Part shown: in pieces, positions 50,785 to 62,000 of the stretch
Layout of the letters: the number at the start of each line of letters is the position of its first letter
How positions within the stretch are numbered: position 1 is the first letter of the stretch
NCBI GenBank assembly: GCA_014338405.1
Contig: JTDE01000233.1
Span: 47,987 to 111,986 of the forward strand
Reading direction: 5' to 3'
Source of the DNA: Paragonimus skrjabini miyazakii
Lineage: Eukaryota; Platyhelminthes; Trematoda; Plagiorchiida; Troglotrematidae
Length of the DNA: 64,000 bases
Notes under the pieces: generated by a model
The model's database searches: none
The model's input: the letters and a program-made list of their open reading frames with translations, nothing else
Told to the model about the DNA's origin: nothing
Program-made: the position numbers and the translations under genes

Positions 50785-51635
50785 AACAATTGTTGGATAA
50801 ACAGCGGTTTTTGAGTAGGTGACAAAAGCCTATGTAGTACTGTATTAAAAATCAATAAAAAAATATATTTGCGATGTTTGGTGTTCTGTTCAAAGAGAAG
50901 CAAAGTTTCTTTCTGCAAACAATTGAGTTACCAAATACAAATATAGGTGTTTTTAGCACATATATTTTAATTGAGCTAAAAACCAGTCCATGTCACCGAA
51001 CTGCAGACTATAAAGAATAACGGTTTTCAACATAGTAAAAAACCGAGACTCACACACCACTGATGGTCTCAGCATGGAGCAGATAACAATTATATATGCA
51101 TATATGGCATAATCACATCGAGGCTGGTGTGAAAAAGAAGCGGATTTGCTATCAACAATTTCTTTCTCTTACCTGTTTAAGGCCAATCTTAAGCCTGTTC
51201 CTAACGAAGTTAAACAGCACCTATGGAGTAATGTAGGCATTTTGCAATACCAGCGTCTCATAAATGTAGAATCAAACAACGCTCTGGGTAAACAGTACCA
51301 CAATGTATATAACTGCAAAGCACAGACGAAATTTGTGCACATTAAGGGAGGAAATTAACTTAGGTTGCCCAAATTTTAGCTTCACATGTCATAATCCAAG
51401 TAGGAAACCAAATAACCCACAAGATACACGGCCTAGATTTAACGTTCAGAAAGGTTGTTCCATCAAACAGACGGAACCATTAACATAAATTTATATCCGT
51501 TTCTTGTTAACCAGTCGTTTGCTGAAAGCTTGCAAACAGTCTACAGTTACATCAATCTTCAAATGTGAATAAATAATGAATTAACAAAACATTCGACTAA
51601 CAACATTACTTTCAGTAATCTCTGAAGTAAAAGTG
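50785..51635. other. No gene recognised
   Basis: Short frames at 51146-51358 and 51303-51488 have no domain. Confidence 0.45.
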
Positions 51636-51744
51636 ACCCTAATGGATTACTCTGTGCAGGCTATAGAAGCAGACTATAAACGAATTACTAACGAGCTAGA
51701 TAGCTTCAATAAACAGTAAGCATTTATCACAAATCAGCTAATTG

Positions 51745-52060
51745 CACGTGACTTAAGGACAAAGGTTGGTAACGCAGATTTCATCTATCTTACTTCTTCT
51801 GACGTCTTTGACAAATTCGATTACTCTGTTCTATCAAAGAGATTCTACAATGTCAACTTGGATGCGCACTTCCATAAGTCGCTAAGGATTTTTTAAATGG
51901 AGATAAGTTCAACGTTGAGGTGAATGAACAGTTATCGGACAGGTTACCGAAGAACAAGGACGTTTCGCAAGGATTCATCTTAGGCGCTGTTTTCGTTCTT
52001 GAAGCACACAACAACGCCAAACCACCAATTTTGCTTTCGCCTATGACACCAAACTGTGTT
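51745..52060 (+). pseudogene. CR1-like LINE reverse transcriptase fragment
   Basis: Frame 1 (about 51762-51890) reads NADFIYLTSSDVFDKFDYSV, matching the CR1-type motif A (IYLDFSKAFDKVDH). A frame change near 51890 leads to DFLNGDKFNVEVNEQLSD, then KDVSQGFILGAVFVL (motif B; family GVPQGSVLGPxLFL). A further shift gives FAFAYDTKL, where FADDTKL is expected. The catalytic Asp of motif A (DFSKAFD) is lost. A short, 5'- and 3'-truncated relic of a LINE class different from the one at 8255-11414. Confidence 0.65.
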
Positions 52061-52064
52061 GAGT

Positions 52065-53735
52065 TGTTGAGTGTCGGTAAAATAAGGAAACACAATAGAA
52101 CCACTTGAACTGTCTAAACCAACCCTTCATATAAATGACCCTTTCAATGTCAACAAATGTAGTCATACGCATTCACTATCAAAAATGTACTGACCATCTT
52201 GGAAACACTGAGCTGTTCGTATCAGTACACGAACAAGACTCAGAGATCTGAGCGACAGAAACTTAGACTGTGTCAACAAACTGTGTAGCCATGGCTAACA
52301 TTACATAAATGATATAGCATCACTTAGTATGAATTGTTGGAACCATTTGTACCGAAGTTTTTTGCAACATGTTCACCTTCATGGTGAGCCCACACCTGGA
52401 AACGAACGTGATTTGGTACTTATGTGGTACTTATTGTAAGCGCTCAGAAACCAGTTACGGAAAGATTCATAGGACTCAGCAAACCCCCCGCAAGAAAATA
52501 TCCATGAAATTTGACCAATTCGTAATGCATCACACACACAGTTAGCTGACACCTAACTCTCACCCACAAAGTAATCCAAACTCAGATCATCCAATAGCAG
52601 ATCATCCCCTCCCCAACAAACAAGACTAAACTTTTACGGGGTCACTCGCCGAATCTAAATTATGCAATGAATATGATTGTGCGCTAGTAACTTTAACCAA
52701 TCACCGTTCTATTAACGTTCTTGTTCTTACACCTGTAAGCTACTGAACATAATTTTCCTTGGCCGACACAAACATAAAAACGTACAAATAAAAAGACTTT
52801 TCTCCTTCCCTTGAAGTTACGCACCATAGTTACAAACGCATTTGGTTTGACGATGCTTAATTTCCATAATGAAAACTGAATGCTTCACAGCACGCGATCG
52901 ATATACGCGTTTAAATCATACATAGTAAGAGTGACCAGGATGCAGTCATGCGAAACTCAAACAGCTCTTAGTAGATCGACACTTATTGCAACCTTAAAAA
53001 AGGATGCGATAATGGATAAAAATCAATCAGTCCTAACGAAGTCCACCATTCTATGTGGCTCGAACCTAGCCCAGTGAAACTAATAATGATCACTACAAAA
53101 ACCGAAAAAATAATCAGGGATATGAAGGACTTTATGTGAATAGGACAAACAGTCGTTCGCTTCGTCGCCAACACATCCATAATTGCTTTTAACTAGGGAT
53201 GGAATTGAAACCACAACTGCCTCAACAGAGAGTGTGGCAAGCAAAAAATAAAATGCCAAACATAAATTATCTAGAGTGCCGAAGCGTATACCCCCAATCG
53301 CGGAAACCTATACAGTGCATAGTAAGTTAAACATAACACCTCATGACTTGAAGTGATCGTTGGAATTATGTTTTTTTCAGTTATGAAAAGAAGTCTGATT
53401 TCGTCAATCCTAGTGGCTAGTGATTTGGCTGGCGCGATCTACAAGAGCGATAAAGACATATCGCTTACCAACAGCGGCTCGTTGGAAGTTTCGGGGGGGG
53501 GGAGTGTTCCAATTAAAAAAATAATATCTAGGACTAGCAGATGGACTACAGACACCAGATTGCTAAACGAACATATCTGTGGCACATGCTTTATTTGGAC
53601 AGTTTGGATGAAAAATAAAAACCCCATCTATTGACAATTCGATGCCTCAATACGTGTACCCAATCTAGGTACATCGTCATTTACAGTAGAAAAATGATCT
53701 ATTTTTAAGTTGAACATCACTCACAGCAGAGTTAC
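52065..53735. other. No gene recognised; G10 homopolymer at 53493-53502
   Basis: A 93-codon plus frame (53353-53634) spans a run of ten G and has no domain. The run could be a sequencing or assembly length error. Confidence 0.45.
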
Positions 53736-53739
53736 CAGC

Positions 53740-54040
53740 CGGCCCCTTTCGAAAACAAGCACTAGAGTCGAGTTTCGTTCTCACTAGAGCTCGTCAGTAG
53801 TGCACATCCTTGTCACAGCCTGGACTAAAAGTCCGGCCATAGTTCTCATCAGGCAACCGTGTTTATCACTGCGCCATGGACATCACATCAGGCACGACCG
53901 AATTATTATGTGTGAACGCTCGACCATTTTCGCTTGTGAGTGATGATCAGGTTATTCGATCGTCCCGAGAGGATACGGTAACTGTTTTGTTAAATTCAAC
54001 CGATAACCCCACGATTAGGACTTCTGAGACAGGTGGGAAT
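53740..54040 (-). mobile_element. SM-alpha-like SINE with hammerhead ribozyme
   Basis: Reading leftward: a head region (54030-53880), an A-box-like TGATAAACACG (53868-53858), a hammerhead (53803-53759) and TTTTCGAAAG. The head is shared with 50650-50770, 34715-34830 and, in plus orientation, 20590 and 32820. The copy is full length, with mutations in the A box (one mismatch to TRGYNNANNNG). Confidence 0.8.
53759..53803 (-). ncRNA. Hammerhead ribozyme in SINE
   Basis: Stem I GCACTA/TAGTGC is perfect. The core CTGACGA fits the CUGANGA consensus, with GAAA at 53776-53773 and cleavage triplet CUC, an allowed NUH. Stem II GCUC...GAGAAC has lost one pair compared with a GCUC/GAGC ideal. Stem III is minimal. 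The core is intact; the stability of stem II is doubtful. Confidence 0.75.
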
Positions 54041-54044
54041 CTTC

Positions 54045-55055
54045 GATCTCATAAAACCTGCCAGACATTAATTTAGATAATTGATGAATAATCGGGAATT
54101 TGATCAATTTCACTCTTCAAACACGGCCGAATAGTGACGATGGTGTATTAACCTCTGTGTTTAGCAACAGGCAAAGACGTTCTAGCTCAATTTACAAAAC
54201 GAAACGGAAGACACGTTACTAATCCTTGCGAATTTCGACTCAAAAGTTTGATGCGCGAAGCAGCCTCATTAGTGTTCCGCATCCGATTTTGTCCGTTTCA
54301 CAAAAATATCATTACAAAACGTTGTACTTCATGTCATTATCTATTTATTTAGTAATTTAATTTTGGACAAGACAAAGCAGTAATGGTTATTATCGATTAA
54401 CTCAGCAGTCGGTCAAATAGAGTGAAAAAAACTAAGTTTAAAAAGTCCATCTTCATGTTCTGACATTCATGAACACACTCTACTATCGAAATATTGAAGC
54501 CTTTGCGATTCGTAATGACACTAATTATCCTTGAAAAAAAATCTGTAAAACAATTTGCTAAATGTTTACAAGTTTATCGGCCGAATAAGCACTTCACTTC
54601 AGCTTAGACCCAAAGTGGCCCTCCACCTAAGTGAACACGAGTAACGATGAGTTCGAACGCAACATACTGATCGGAACGCGGTCCGTTTAATTTTGAGAGC
54701 TATTCTAACCAACCACCGAGAGCCAATGTTTTTTCCATACGATGACGATTTTTTTTACATAGGTCCTCTCATATTTACACTAAAATTATCAAGAAAGCTT
54801 GGTACCTATTGTTTCAGTGTGATTAGTAAAATATTTCTCATTAAACCAACCCAACATCGTCGTATTTTGGATAAATAGTGATAGCTGAACACATCGTATT
54901 CCGATTTGAAGTGAACTGATTCTAGAGCCAATCAATGAACTCGTAAATTATTCTGCACATCTCTGAGACCACATATACGTCAAGAGGTATAGTTTTAATC
55001 AGTTGCAAAAGAAGCTGTCGTGCTGAGGTTCAAAGAAATATGTCATTTCAAAAAG
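54045..55055. other. No gene recognised
   Basis: AT-rich; no domain or repeat found. Confidence 0.5.
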
Positions 55056-55061
55056 CATGAG

Positions 55062-55067
55062 TTTATT
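55062..55067 (-). terminator. Poly(A) signal AATAAA
   Basis: Canonical hexamer on the minus strand, about 20 bases downstream of the stop codon of the ORF at 55087-55338. Confidence 0.4.
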
Positions 55068-55086
55068 CATTTCAAACGCACGTATG

Positions 55087-55338
55087 TCAATGATGCGACA
55101 AACACTGGCGTAAAAAGATTTGTTCCGGAACAGCAACCTCATCTATCAAGAACTCATAGAGACGCTGAACTATCATAGCAGCTGTCTCGATATTGTCTCC
55201 AGGATAGACGATGGTGAAGTTCAAAGGAGCTCCTGATGTTTCTCTCATCTCGGAAAACAACATGGAATCGTTTACACAGAGCGGATTATGCATAAACCAA
55301 TCGTGTGGCACGAAACACATCAAGAACTCAAACTCCAT
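55087..55338 (-). CDS. Small hypothetical protein, 83 aa, or terminal exon
   Basis: The ATG at 55338 is directly preceded by an in-frame TAA, and the TGA stop is at 55087-55089. An AATAAA poly(A) signal lies about 20 bases past the stop (55067-55062). The protein begins MEFEFLMCFVPHDWF, contains SGAPLNFTIVYPGDNIETAA and ends RQCLSHH. It is acidic and mixed in composition, with no signal peptide or membrane segment. Codon use (GAG, CTC, ATC, GAC) looks more like a real gene than most frames here. No family recognised. It could be a single-exon gene, a last exon, or a retrocopy. Length alone (84 codons) would not exclude chance. Confidence 0.4.
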   Translation of the reverse strand: MEFEFLMCFVPHDWFMHNPLCVNDSMLFSEMRETSGAPLNFTIVYPGDNIETAAMIVQRLYEFLIDEVAVPEQIFLRQCLSHH

Positions 55339-55344
55339 TTAGAG

Positions 55345-56025
55345 ACCAATTCAAATGTGAGTTTTAAGTTGTCAAGTCACTTGTTGCTTCAAGTTGTTAC
55401 TTTATTAAGGGTCTGAATTCGAAGTTAATAAGCATACACAAAGTCGATAAACTGGTTACGTTCAATGTGCTAGTAAATTTAGTTTGTACTCAAACCTGAT
55501 CAGTTGTTACATTTATACCTTCACATAAGTAATCAGAAGTGATGGTTAACAAAGCTGTGAAAGAAGAAATAGTCTCTGAATTGAAAGGATAGTACCACTA
55601 TCTTTTTGATAATAATCTTGATCGATGTGCGTAGCCATACAGTAGCATGGGTTCAGTCATCTCGTTAATAATGATGGATGAGAACGTCTACAGAATAAAG
55701 TCAGACTCAATCCGCAGCCAATCAGTAATTGTAAAAATGATCTCGGAGGCAATGGGATAGAGTTTTGTACTGCAACCACTTATGCAATACTTCCAGAATG
55801 ATTGGCCAACCAATCCATTAAAAATAACACAATTATTTTTTAAGCTTTGCGGGGTTATTTGTCATAAGTAGCGGATGTCTGGTGCAAGCAGTTCGTGTAC
55901 TGATTCCGGGAGTTTTATACTGATACGTAATTAGTCGATTACATTTGGGTCGTCTTGGTGTTAGTCGCGTGAAGTCGGTGGGTTGCAGTTGTAGTCATCG
56001 GCCACAAATCGACGCTTAAATCGAA
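55345..56025. other. No gene recognised
   Basis: The zinc-binding part of an integrase would be expected just upstream of 56054 but could not be read. Confidence 0.45.
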
Positions 56026-56053
56026 ATTTTCGTCTTGTCATACAAAAATTGCA

Positions 56054-56356
56054 ATGGCGACAAACATGCACGTTAACTTTGAACTATACTCATGGCCTAA
56101 AGCTTATAAACAATGGTCCCGGGTCCACCTTGCTTTCGTAGGCAGATCAAATGGATTTCTACATTTATCAACAGTCGGAGTATTGATAAAATGGTCAAAG
56201 GTTGTCCCTATGCGAACAGTCATAACATCGGCATCCTTCCAAAGATTAATCTATAAATTTGCATCCATCTATTACTCACAGTTTAACTTCCAAGTGGACA
56301 GACTGGTGAACATGTTTGAAAGGGCCTTACAGAAATTGGACGGAAAGTGGGAGTAA
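56054..56356 (+). pseudogene. Ty3/gypsy-like integrase relic, internally deleted
   Basis: Residues 13-70 read YSWPKAYKQWSRVHLAFVG, then IKWSKVVPMRTVITSASFQR. This matches the start of the retroelement integrase catalytic core (family: PWxRVHIDFAGP, then SKWPEVxPM). The first catalytic Asp is Ala here. The frame then jumps directly to FNFQVDRLVNMFERALQK, matching the family block SNGQVERFVxTFKRAL near the third catalytic residue, so about 50 residues including the second Asp are missing. Only this fragment of the LTR element is recognised; its ends are not seen. Confidence 0.65.
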
Positions 56357-56824
56357 GGGAAATGATAAACGTTTACTCGATGTCTAGTGCTCAACAGCAA
56401 TAACAGAACAGTTGTTATTAGTTTAAGAAAGTCATGGGCGACGGGTAAGGATGTTACGTGATGAAATACGACAAAAACTCCTTTCAGTGGATAAAAGTAA
56501 TCCAACAGAACAGCAGTTTAGACATCATGATGCACATCTCAAACAGTTCCTATAAGCTGACATCCAGAATCATCAAAAACTTAACAATCGGCTACCAGTT
56601 GACATATTGCTTGATACATTCGCAATAACACTTGCGCAACTCACAGTCCCGGCTACCCGACATATATTAGTGATCTTTTGTAGATATAATTGTGTCCGGC
56701 ACCTAATTAGTGTTGATTCCGGGAAAAAGTCTCAGGATTGACTTGCATTATGTTGAAAAAAATATTGCGCACAAGTCCAAACTGTTGCAGATGGCCAATG
56801 TACTCATTTTGTACCTAAAAGATG

Positions 56825-57310
56825 TTCAATAAAGCACAATCCTTATTGTCCAACACGCTGGTTGCCATGTTACTCGCGCTGGCGTTTATGAGCCAGAATT
56901 CCAGTCCACAATACCACCCGGTTTCTGGTCACACGTCGTGTGCACTTCTGCCCGATGTATGTGTGTGATCGGTGCCTTCCACCCGGGAATTTTCCGCCTG
57001 CTATTCCTCGTCTGTTTGTCCGATTTCGTTGAGCAATGGCTCGTCCGGTCGTTCGTGTTGTCTTCCATCTATCCACGGTGTCGAGATATTCCTCCAAGTG
57101 TTGGAATAATCGCGCCTCCGATCTGGTCGACCATCCAACTTCGTCCGTCATGTCTCGCCCGTTGGTCCGATTCAGTCGAGTGGTGACTCATCCGGTCGCT
57201 TACGCTGTCCCCGATCCGCTTGCTATGGGTTTTTGAACGTACCTCCATCCACGCTGAGGTTTTCCGTCGAGTGTTGGGATACTCGCACCCCGGTTTGATA
57301 ATCTACCACG
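56825..57310 (+). repeat. GC-rich two-unit interspersed repeat, copy 2
   Basis: Homologous to 24405-24930 from CAATAAAG (56827) through CAACACGCT, TTTATGAGCCAGAATTC and the two GTCCGATT units (about 57013-57132 and 57159-57306) to AATCTACCACGATATT. Unit 2 keeps a hairpin CGAGT...ACTCG. Several minus- and plus-strand frames are open because the repeat is GC-rich, not because it is shown to code. Confidence 0.75.
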
Positions 57311-57439
57311 ATATTACATCACCCGTTTAAACTTGCTCGTCATAGTAAACGTTGACAAAGTATTACTAGGTACCTGTGTTTCCGACTGATTAGATGTCAG
57401 GCTGAGCACATCTACGGTTAACATGATATATGCGTTTTG

Positions 57440-57720
57440 ATCAGGTACACGTTGTGACCACAAAAGACGCTTGATCTGAGAGGTTGCACGAATTACAGTA
57501 CGAGGTATTTGAAAGCATAGGACAACGAATGCGGACACTATTTTGCATGGCTGACGTATGTCCGCATTCGTTACTCAGCAGTGCATCGTCATTCGCCCTA
57601 GTGACACTTCCAACATAATACACACATGTTTCTAATACTTGCTTCTGGTTTCTCGTCTTCCTGGCTTTGAGACCTGCCATTTAATTTTCGTGTGTACGAA
57701 TCGTGTTATACTAATCACAA
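57440..57720 (-). repeat. Dispersed repeat with coding-like conservation, copy 2
   Basis: Partner of 42100-42385. The minus frame 57680-57441 stays open for 79 codons: KARKTRNQKQVLETCVYYVG, then NSVRIRCPMLSNTSYCNSCN. Conserved Cys and aromatic positions between the two copies suggest a former protein. An inverted pair AACGAATGCGGACA (57524-57537) and its complement (57559-57572) lies inside this copy. Confidence 0.55.
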
Positions 57721-57724
57721 AAGA

Positions 57725-58515
57725 AGCTGTATCATTCGACCTACTGAGAGACGTAGTTGGTCCAGTCACAACAAGGTTATTCCATAGAAAATGTCAAATG
57801 AATGGGAGACATTAATGAGGTAATTGATTCTTGTTGATAGGCAAACAATTACAAATGTACACGTTTTGTTCAGTGTATGGCTAAGATAAGTCGGTTGACG
57901 CCCAAGAATAAGCCCACAATAGACCACGATTATTGCCGGTTTATTCTGAAGCACCCATAATTGTATGTGACTGTATCTACTGATACGTACTCGGCGTACG
58001 TTGGCTAATACTTATTTGAGTGTCTATCATACCTCTTGTCCAGGAACGAATATAACCGCCCACATACCTAAAAGTAAAGAACGTGATAAACGTCTCTTCA
58101 TATAGCTTATAAGCTGGAATGAGCGTTCAGATCGTCCTGTGATAACAATCCCACACAGTGCAGTGTTTGATTGTAGTGTCTCAGTAAAACACTCATACTG
58201 TAAGGGTCAATAACGAGGATATCGACCCTCAAATCAGTTAATTTATTTAAAGCGAACAGTTTTAAAATGTGCATTGAATAGTGGTGAAACTAAAATTGAA
58301 AATATCTAATGAAAAAAGATGTCACCATCATTTATTTACCTTTCTAGTACCTCGTACGATCATTTTGGGGTTTCAAAAGTTTACGATTGCACGCCTAGAT
58401 TAACATTTTCCAGAAAAACAGAACACATGAGTTATTTCATAGTATCACAAATCGAAGCGGAATTTTGACAAAAAGTCTTATTTTAAACATTCATAGCACT
58501 AGGTTCCCTTGATCC
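57725..58515. other. No gene recognised
   Basis: No domain or repeat found. Confidence 0.5.
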
Positions 58516-58542
58516 AATTCATCAAAATAGCAAAGAAACAAA

Positions 58543-58587
58543 CGTTTCAGGATGTTAACATTTCGATTTATCTCATCAGCCGCATAC
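58543..58587 (-). ncRNA. Hammerhead ribozyme core in PLE terminus
   Basis: The minus strand reads CTGATGA, a short stem II (GAU, AA, AUC), GAAA, the palindrome TGTTAACA as minimal stem III, then AUC as cleavage triplet. Stem I (TGCGG with CTGAAA) pairs only partly: three pairs including one G-U, then a mismatch. Known: PLEs encode hammerheads with very short stem III in their terminal repeats. The core is intact; the weak stem I suggests a damaged copy. The inverted arm has a more decayed version at about 59023-59069. Confidence 0.6.
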
Positions 58588-58669
58588 TAAATAAAAACAG
58601 AGTATATAACAAAGGCACATGGCAACAGTAGATGAACAGAATGAACTTTTGGGTCAAAAGGCCACTGAC

Positions 58670-58975
58670 AGAGTTGGTGGACGGTGTGAACCATCAACTT
58701 TTGCGCACATCACACTGGTTGTCTTTGCTTGATCAGGACAGCTTTACTGATGGCTAGAAATTTGAAATTTGGAAGCCGTAGCAACACAGAAAACGACCTG
58801 GTTGGGTCGACGTTGTGACCTGTCTCCAATTGATGAGAACGGAATAGGCGTTCGGTTGTTCATTTGACTGTCCGTTTGTTCCGCAGATTGAAACAACCAT
58901 TTTGGGAGATGTTCGGTCCTACGTTGACGCAAACACCCGTTCGTTCTACCGATATATCGGCCAAAATGCACTCTG
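58670..58975 (-). pseudogene. PLE GIY-YIG endonuclease fragment
   Basis: The minus frame starts at about 58975 with FGRYIGRTNGCLRQRRTEHL, followed by PKW. This is the GIY-YIG second motif, the catalytic Arg region and the conserved H-x-P-x-W block. A frame change follows; another frame gives DPTRSFSVLLRLPNFKFLAI and ends near VCAQK-like residues (CAQKLMV), the family C-terminus. The RT part is absent. Broken, not functional. Confidence 0.75.
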
Positions 58976-59099
58976 TTCAGTTATTGTTGCCATGCGCCTT
59001 TGCTATATATTCTGTTTGTATTTAGTATGCGTCTGATTAGATAAATTGAAATGTTAACAACCCGCAACGTTTGTCTTTTTGTTGTTTTGATGAAAAAGT

Positions 59100-62000
59100 C
59101 TCGAATCAGTTCACTAGTTTGCCGCTCAAGTTTATAGAAATAAGTTCAAAACTATGTGTTTCTAGTGGAAAATCAGACTGCAGAACACTACAAAGCCCAT
59201 AACTATCAAACCCCGACTAACTCGAATATAAAATAGATTAAACTACATCTTCTCAAACTGACACTTCACTTTGACGGATTTCTAGATTGGTTGCAGTCAC
59301 CACACAATTATAATGTTTCTAATAATCAGTTAACATGGTAGTCTGTAGCACTCATCTCGAATGGATTAAACGAGTATGTTTTGAACTAAATGCGCCGGTT
59401 TCGTTCAGGCTCTCCGCAGCTTAAAGAAATTAACGTAGATTAGACAACTTGGTAATCGTGCTGCCATCACAATAAACATGGTTTAAGTAAGTAAATTAGC
59501 AGTCACTCGCTCAACCCTCTTTATTACTTATGCGATTTTGTAAATGGTCTTTATTCTATCAATCGACTCAAATACTATCTTATCGTGATCAGCACGACGA
59601 CTGATGATGACAGGACATTCAAGGATAGAGTGAGATGTAAAAGGCTACTTCGTTAATCTAAACTTCGATTGAGAAAATTTTGGATGAAAGAGTACAAATG
59701 TGAAGAATCTATGACCAGCAAGTGGATTATGACATGAACACTCTGAACCGGAAAGTGATGCTGGTTTAGAGTATCATTATGGGTTACCTGAATAATTGCA
59801 ATGAGCAAGTTAGTCTTTGATGACCATATTATCAGTGGCTGAAGCGAAATAGAGTTACGGCAACATTAAATCGCAATGTCTGCTCGCTGGGACGACGCGA
59901 ATTGTGAGATGATACTGCCAAGCCCAACGACGCAAGGGTATCATAGTACGTAATGTGTACAATTATCTAAGCGGTTCCCTGACATTCATTCTGTTGCACA
60001 GATTTCAGGACGCCTTCTTCAAATGATTCGTTGGATTAGAGAACTGCAGATGTTCATATGGCGTGACCATATAACTGGGTGGAAGCCCGGGAACACTGAA
60101 AGATCACGAAAAAAATATGTCACAAGTGAAAGCAAATCTGAGTCATAGCAATGTACTTTACTATGGGCGGGCTTCTATAATCGTCTGCATTTAAAACAAC
60201 TAGCGCGATCTTCACACAATGACCCACATTTCCGACAGACTCGACTGGCATATTTTTTTCACACAAAAGCCTCGACTGAAACCATCCGAAATCCGGATCA
60301 CCAGCTGACGACTAGGTATAATTGGAGTGTTCACGTTATGCGCCAAGTACAAATTCGATTTCAAAGAACTCGGGCGATCATCGAAATTCACTGTACAATG
60401 TTTGATACATGCAGGATGAGTCAACCTTCTTGTCCAGCAGTGTAGTCTAAGACAAAGAGAAACCGGTTACCTTAGTGCAAATGATCGACAATCCTATCCA
60501 CTAGACCTCCAATAATGCTATCAGCATCGTTTGTGATGGATGACTAATACCACTCTCACTTGCCTCTTGTCGCACAAATATCTTTTCTAAATGAACACAG
60601 TCAACATCGGGTTGCAATTCTGCACAGAATTCTGTCACACAAACATTAAATAACAGTGTGCTTTAAGATGATCATCTTCGAACAGTGACCAATTTCATTC
60701 TTGTTCGCATTCATAGATATTGCGAAACGCCCTGGTCCCATAACCGCTGCAACTTGGAGAACTGACAAAATCCACAGGAGGACTAATGCATAGTTGGCAC
60801 TTTATAACGTTTAGTTTCCACACGTTCCACATACACAGCATCAATTTTGAATGATTTCAAAGTATGAGGAGATAGGATTGTGGAATATTATCATTTCAAT
60901 TGATCGACGGTACGCATAAACAATGAAAGAAGCGGTTCAACTGACTAATTCATGGACTGCCCACTAACGTGAGGTTTGAGATTTGCAGAACAATTGTTGG
61001 TAGGAAGTATTGATGCAGTCCAAACTAGTATTAATTTTAGTAAAAAGCTGCACTGAACAAGTTCCCTTAAAAAGGTTTGTCAAGTGGAGGGTAGAATACT
61101 ATCAGTTAGTGACGGAAGTTGCACCATAAAAGTAGGGAATATTTCAAAAGGTTGTCATTAATCTATGATGGGTTGTTAATGGTGACCGAAAATGGCTTGC
61201 ACGACTGAAAGATCACCGATTATTTAATGATACTAGGAAAAACTACGAACAGAACGGAACATCATGCTGGATCCTGTTATGTTAAGCCATCTATGAAGGA
61301 AAATATCAAAAGCAGTTCAGAATGATATTATAGCTTGTCTTTTTTACGCGAATTTCAGGAATTTTCCAAATAAAATAAAAATTGCAGAATCACGCGAACT
61401 GAATTATAGCCTAATCATCACATCAGTATCATTTATACGGGCGTATTCACCCAAAGATGTATACATGAGGATGTGGTCATATACATTGTGACAACTGACG
61501 CAAAAGTGGTCAAGAGGATTGTCTCAAACACCCTATCGTCAGAGTTCCTCTCCCGACTGAGACAAAACAGTGCTCCACAGGCAGGCTAGAACAACCACGC
61601 AAACTCCGAGCATAAGAAAGTGTTCAGCCGAACTGTCAAATGTACTATAAAAACCCCGACGAAGTAGCAGTAGTGATGTTCAAGTACACAGTCTTGTATA
61701 GATGACGACAAAATGAGATGACAGTGTTTCTGTCTTTTCAATAGTCGGGAAATGAATAACAGGGGTTACAGTTAATACTTAACACCATCAGTTCGAAGTG
61801 ACATTTATCGAAAAGTACACATTCATACATCAATAACAGGCTAACAGTATGCATAACGCCCTTCTGGTGACGATCTTTTTTAACGTTTCGCATGGTTACA
61901 ACTTTAGCAAATGAGAGACACTGAACTACATGTTCCGGGGTCATACAATAGCCATAATCATGGTAAAGTTCATGGGAATTTAATAGAATAACAAGCAGCT

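Larger units (their letters stand above)
58518..59094 (-). mobile_element. Penelope-like element 3' end between inverted arms
   Basis: Arms of about 115-130 bases (58518 to about 58650, and about 58961-59094) are inverted copies of each other at roughly 80-85% identity. The minus-strand GIY-YIG fragment lies between them. The arm sequence is homologous to the inverted repeat at 12997-13141 (shared TGTTAACATTTCG and TCGCAT-like blocks), tying both to one PLE family with ribozyme-bearing termini. Confidence 0.75.

Noticed and set aside
60212..60424. Minus frame with a block like LYLAHNVNTPIIPSRQLVI, reminiscent of gypsy protease
   Set aside because: The alignment is too short and weak, and no DTGA-type active site precedes it in any frame.
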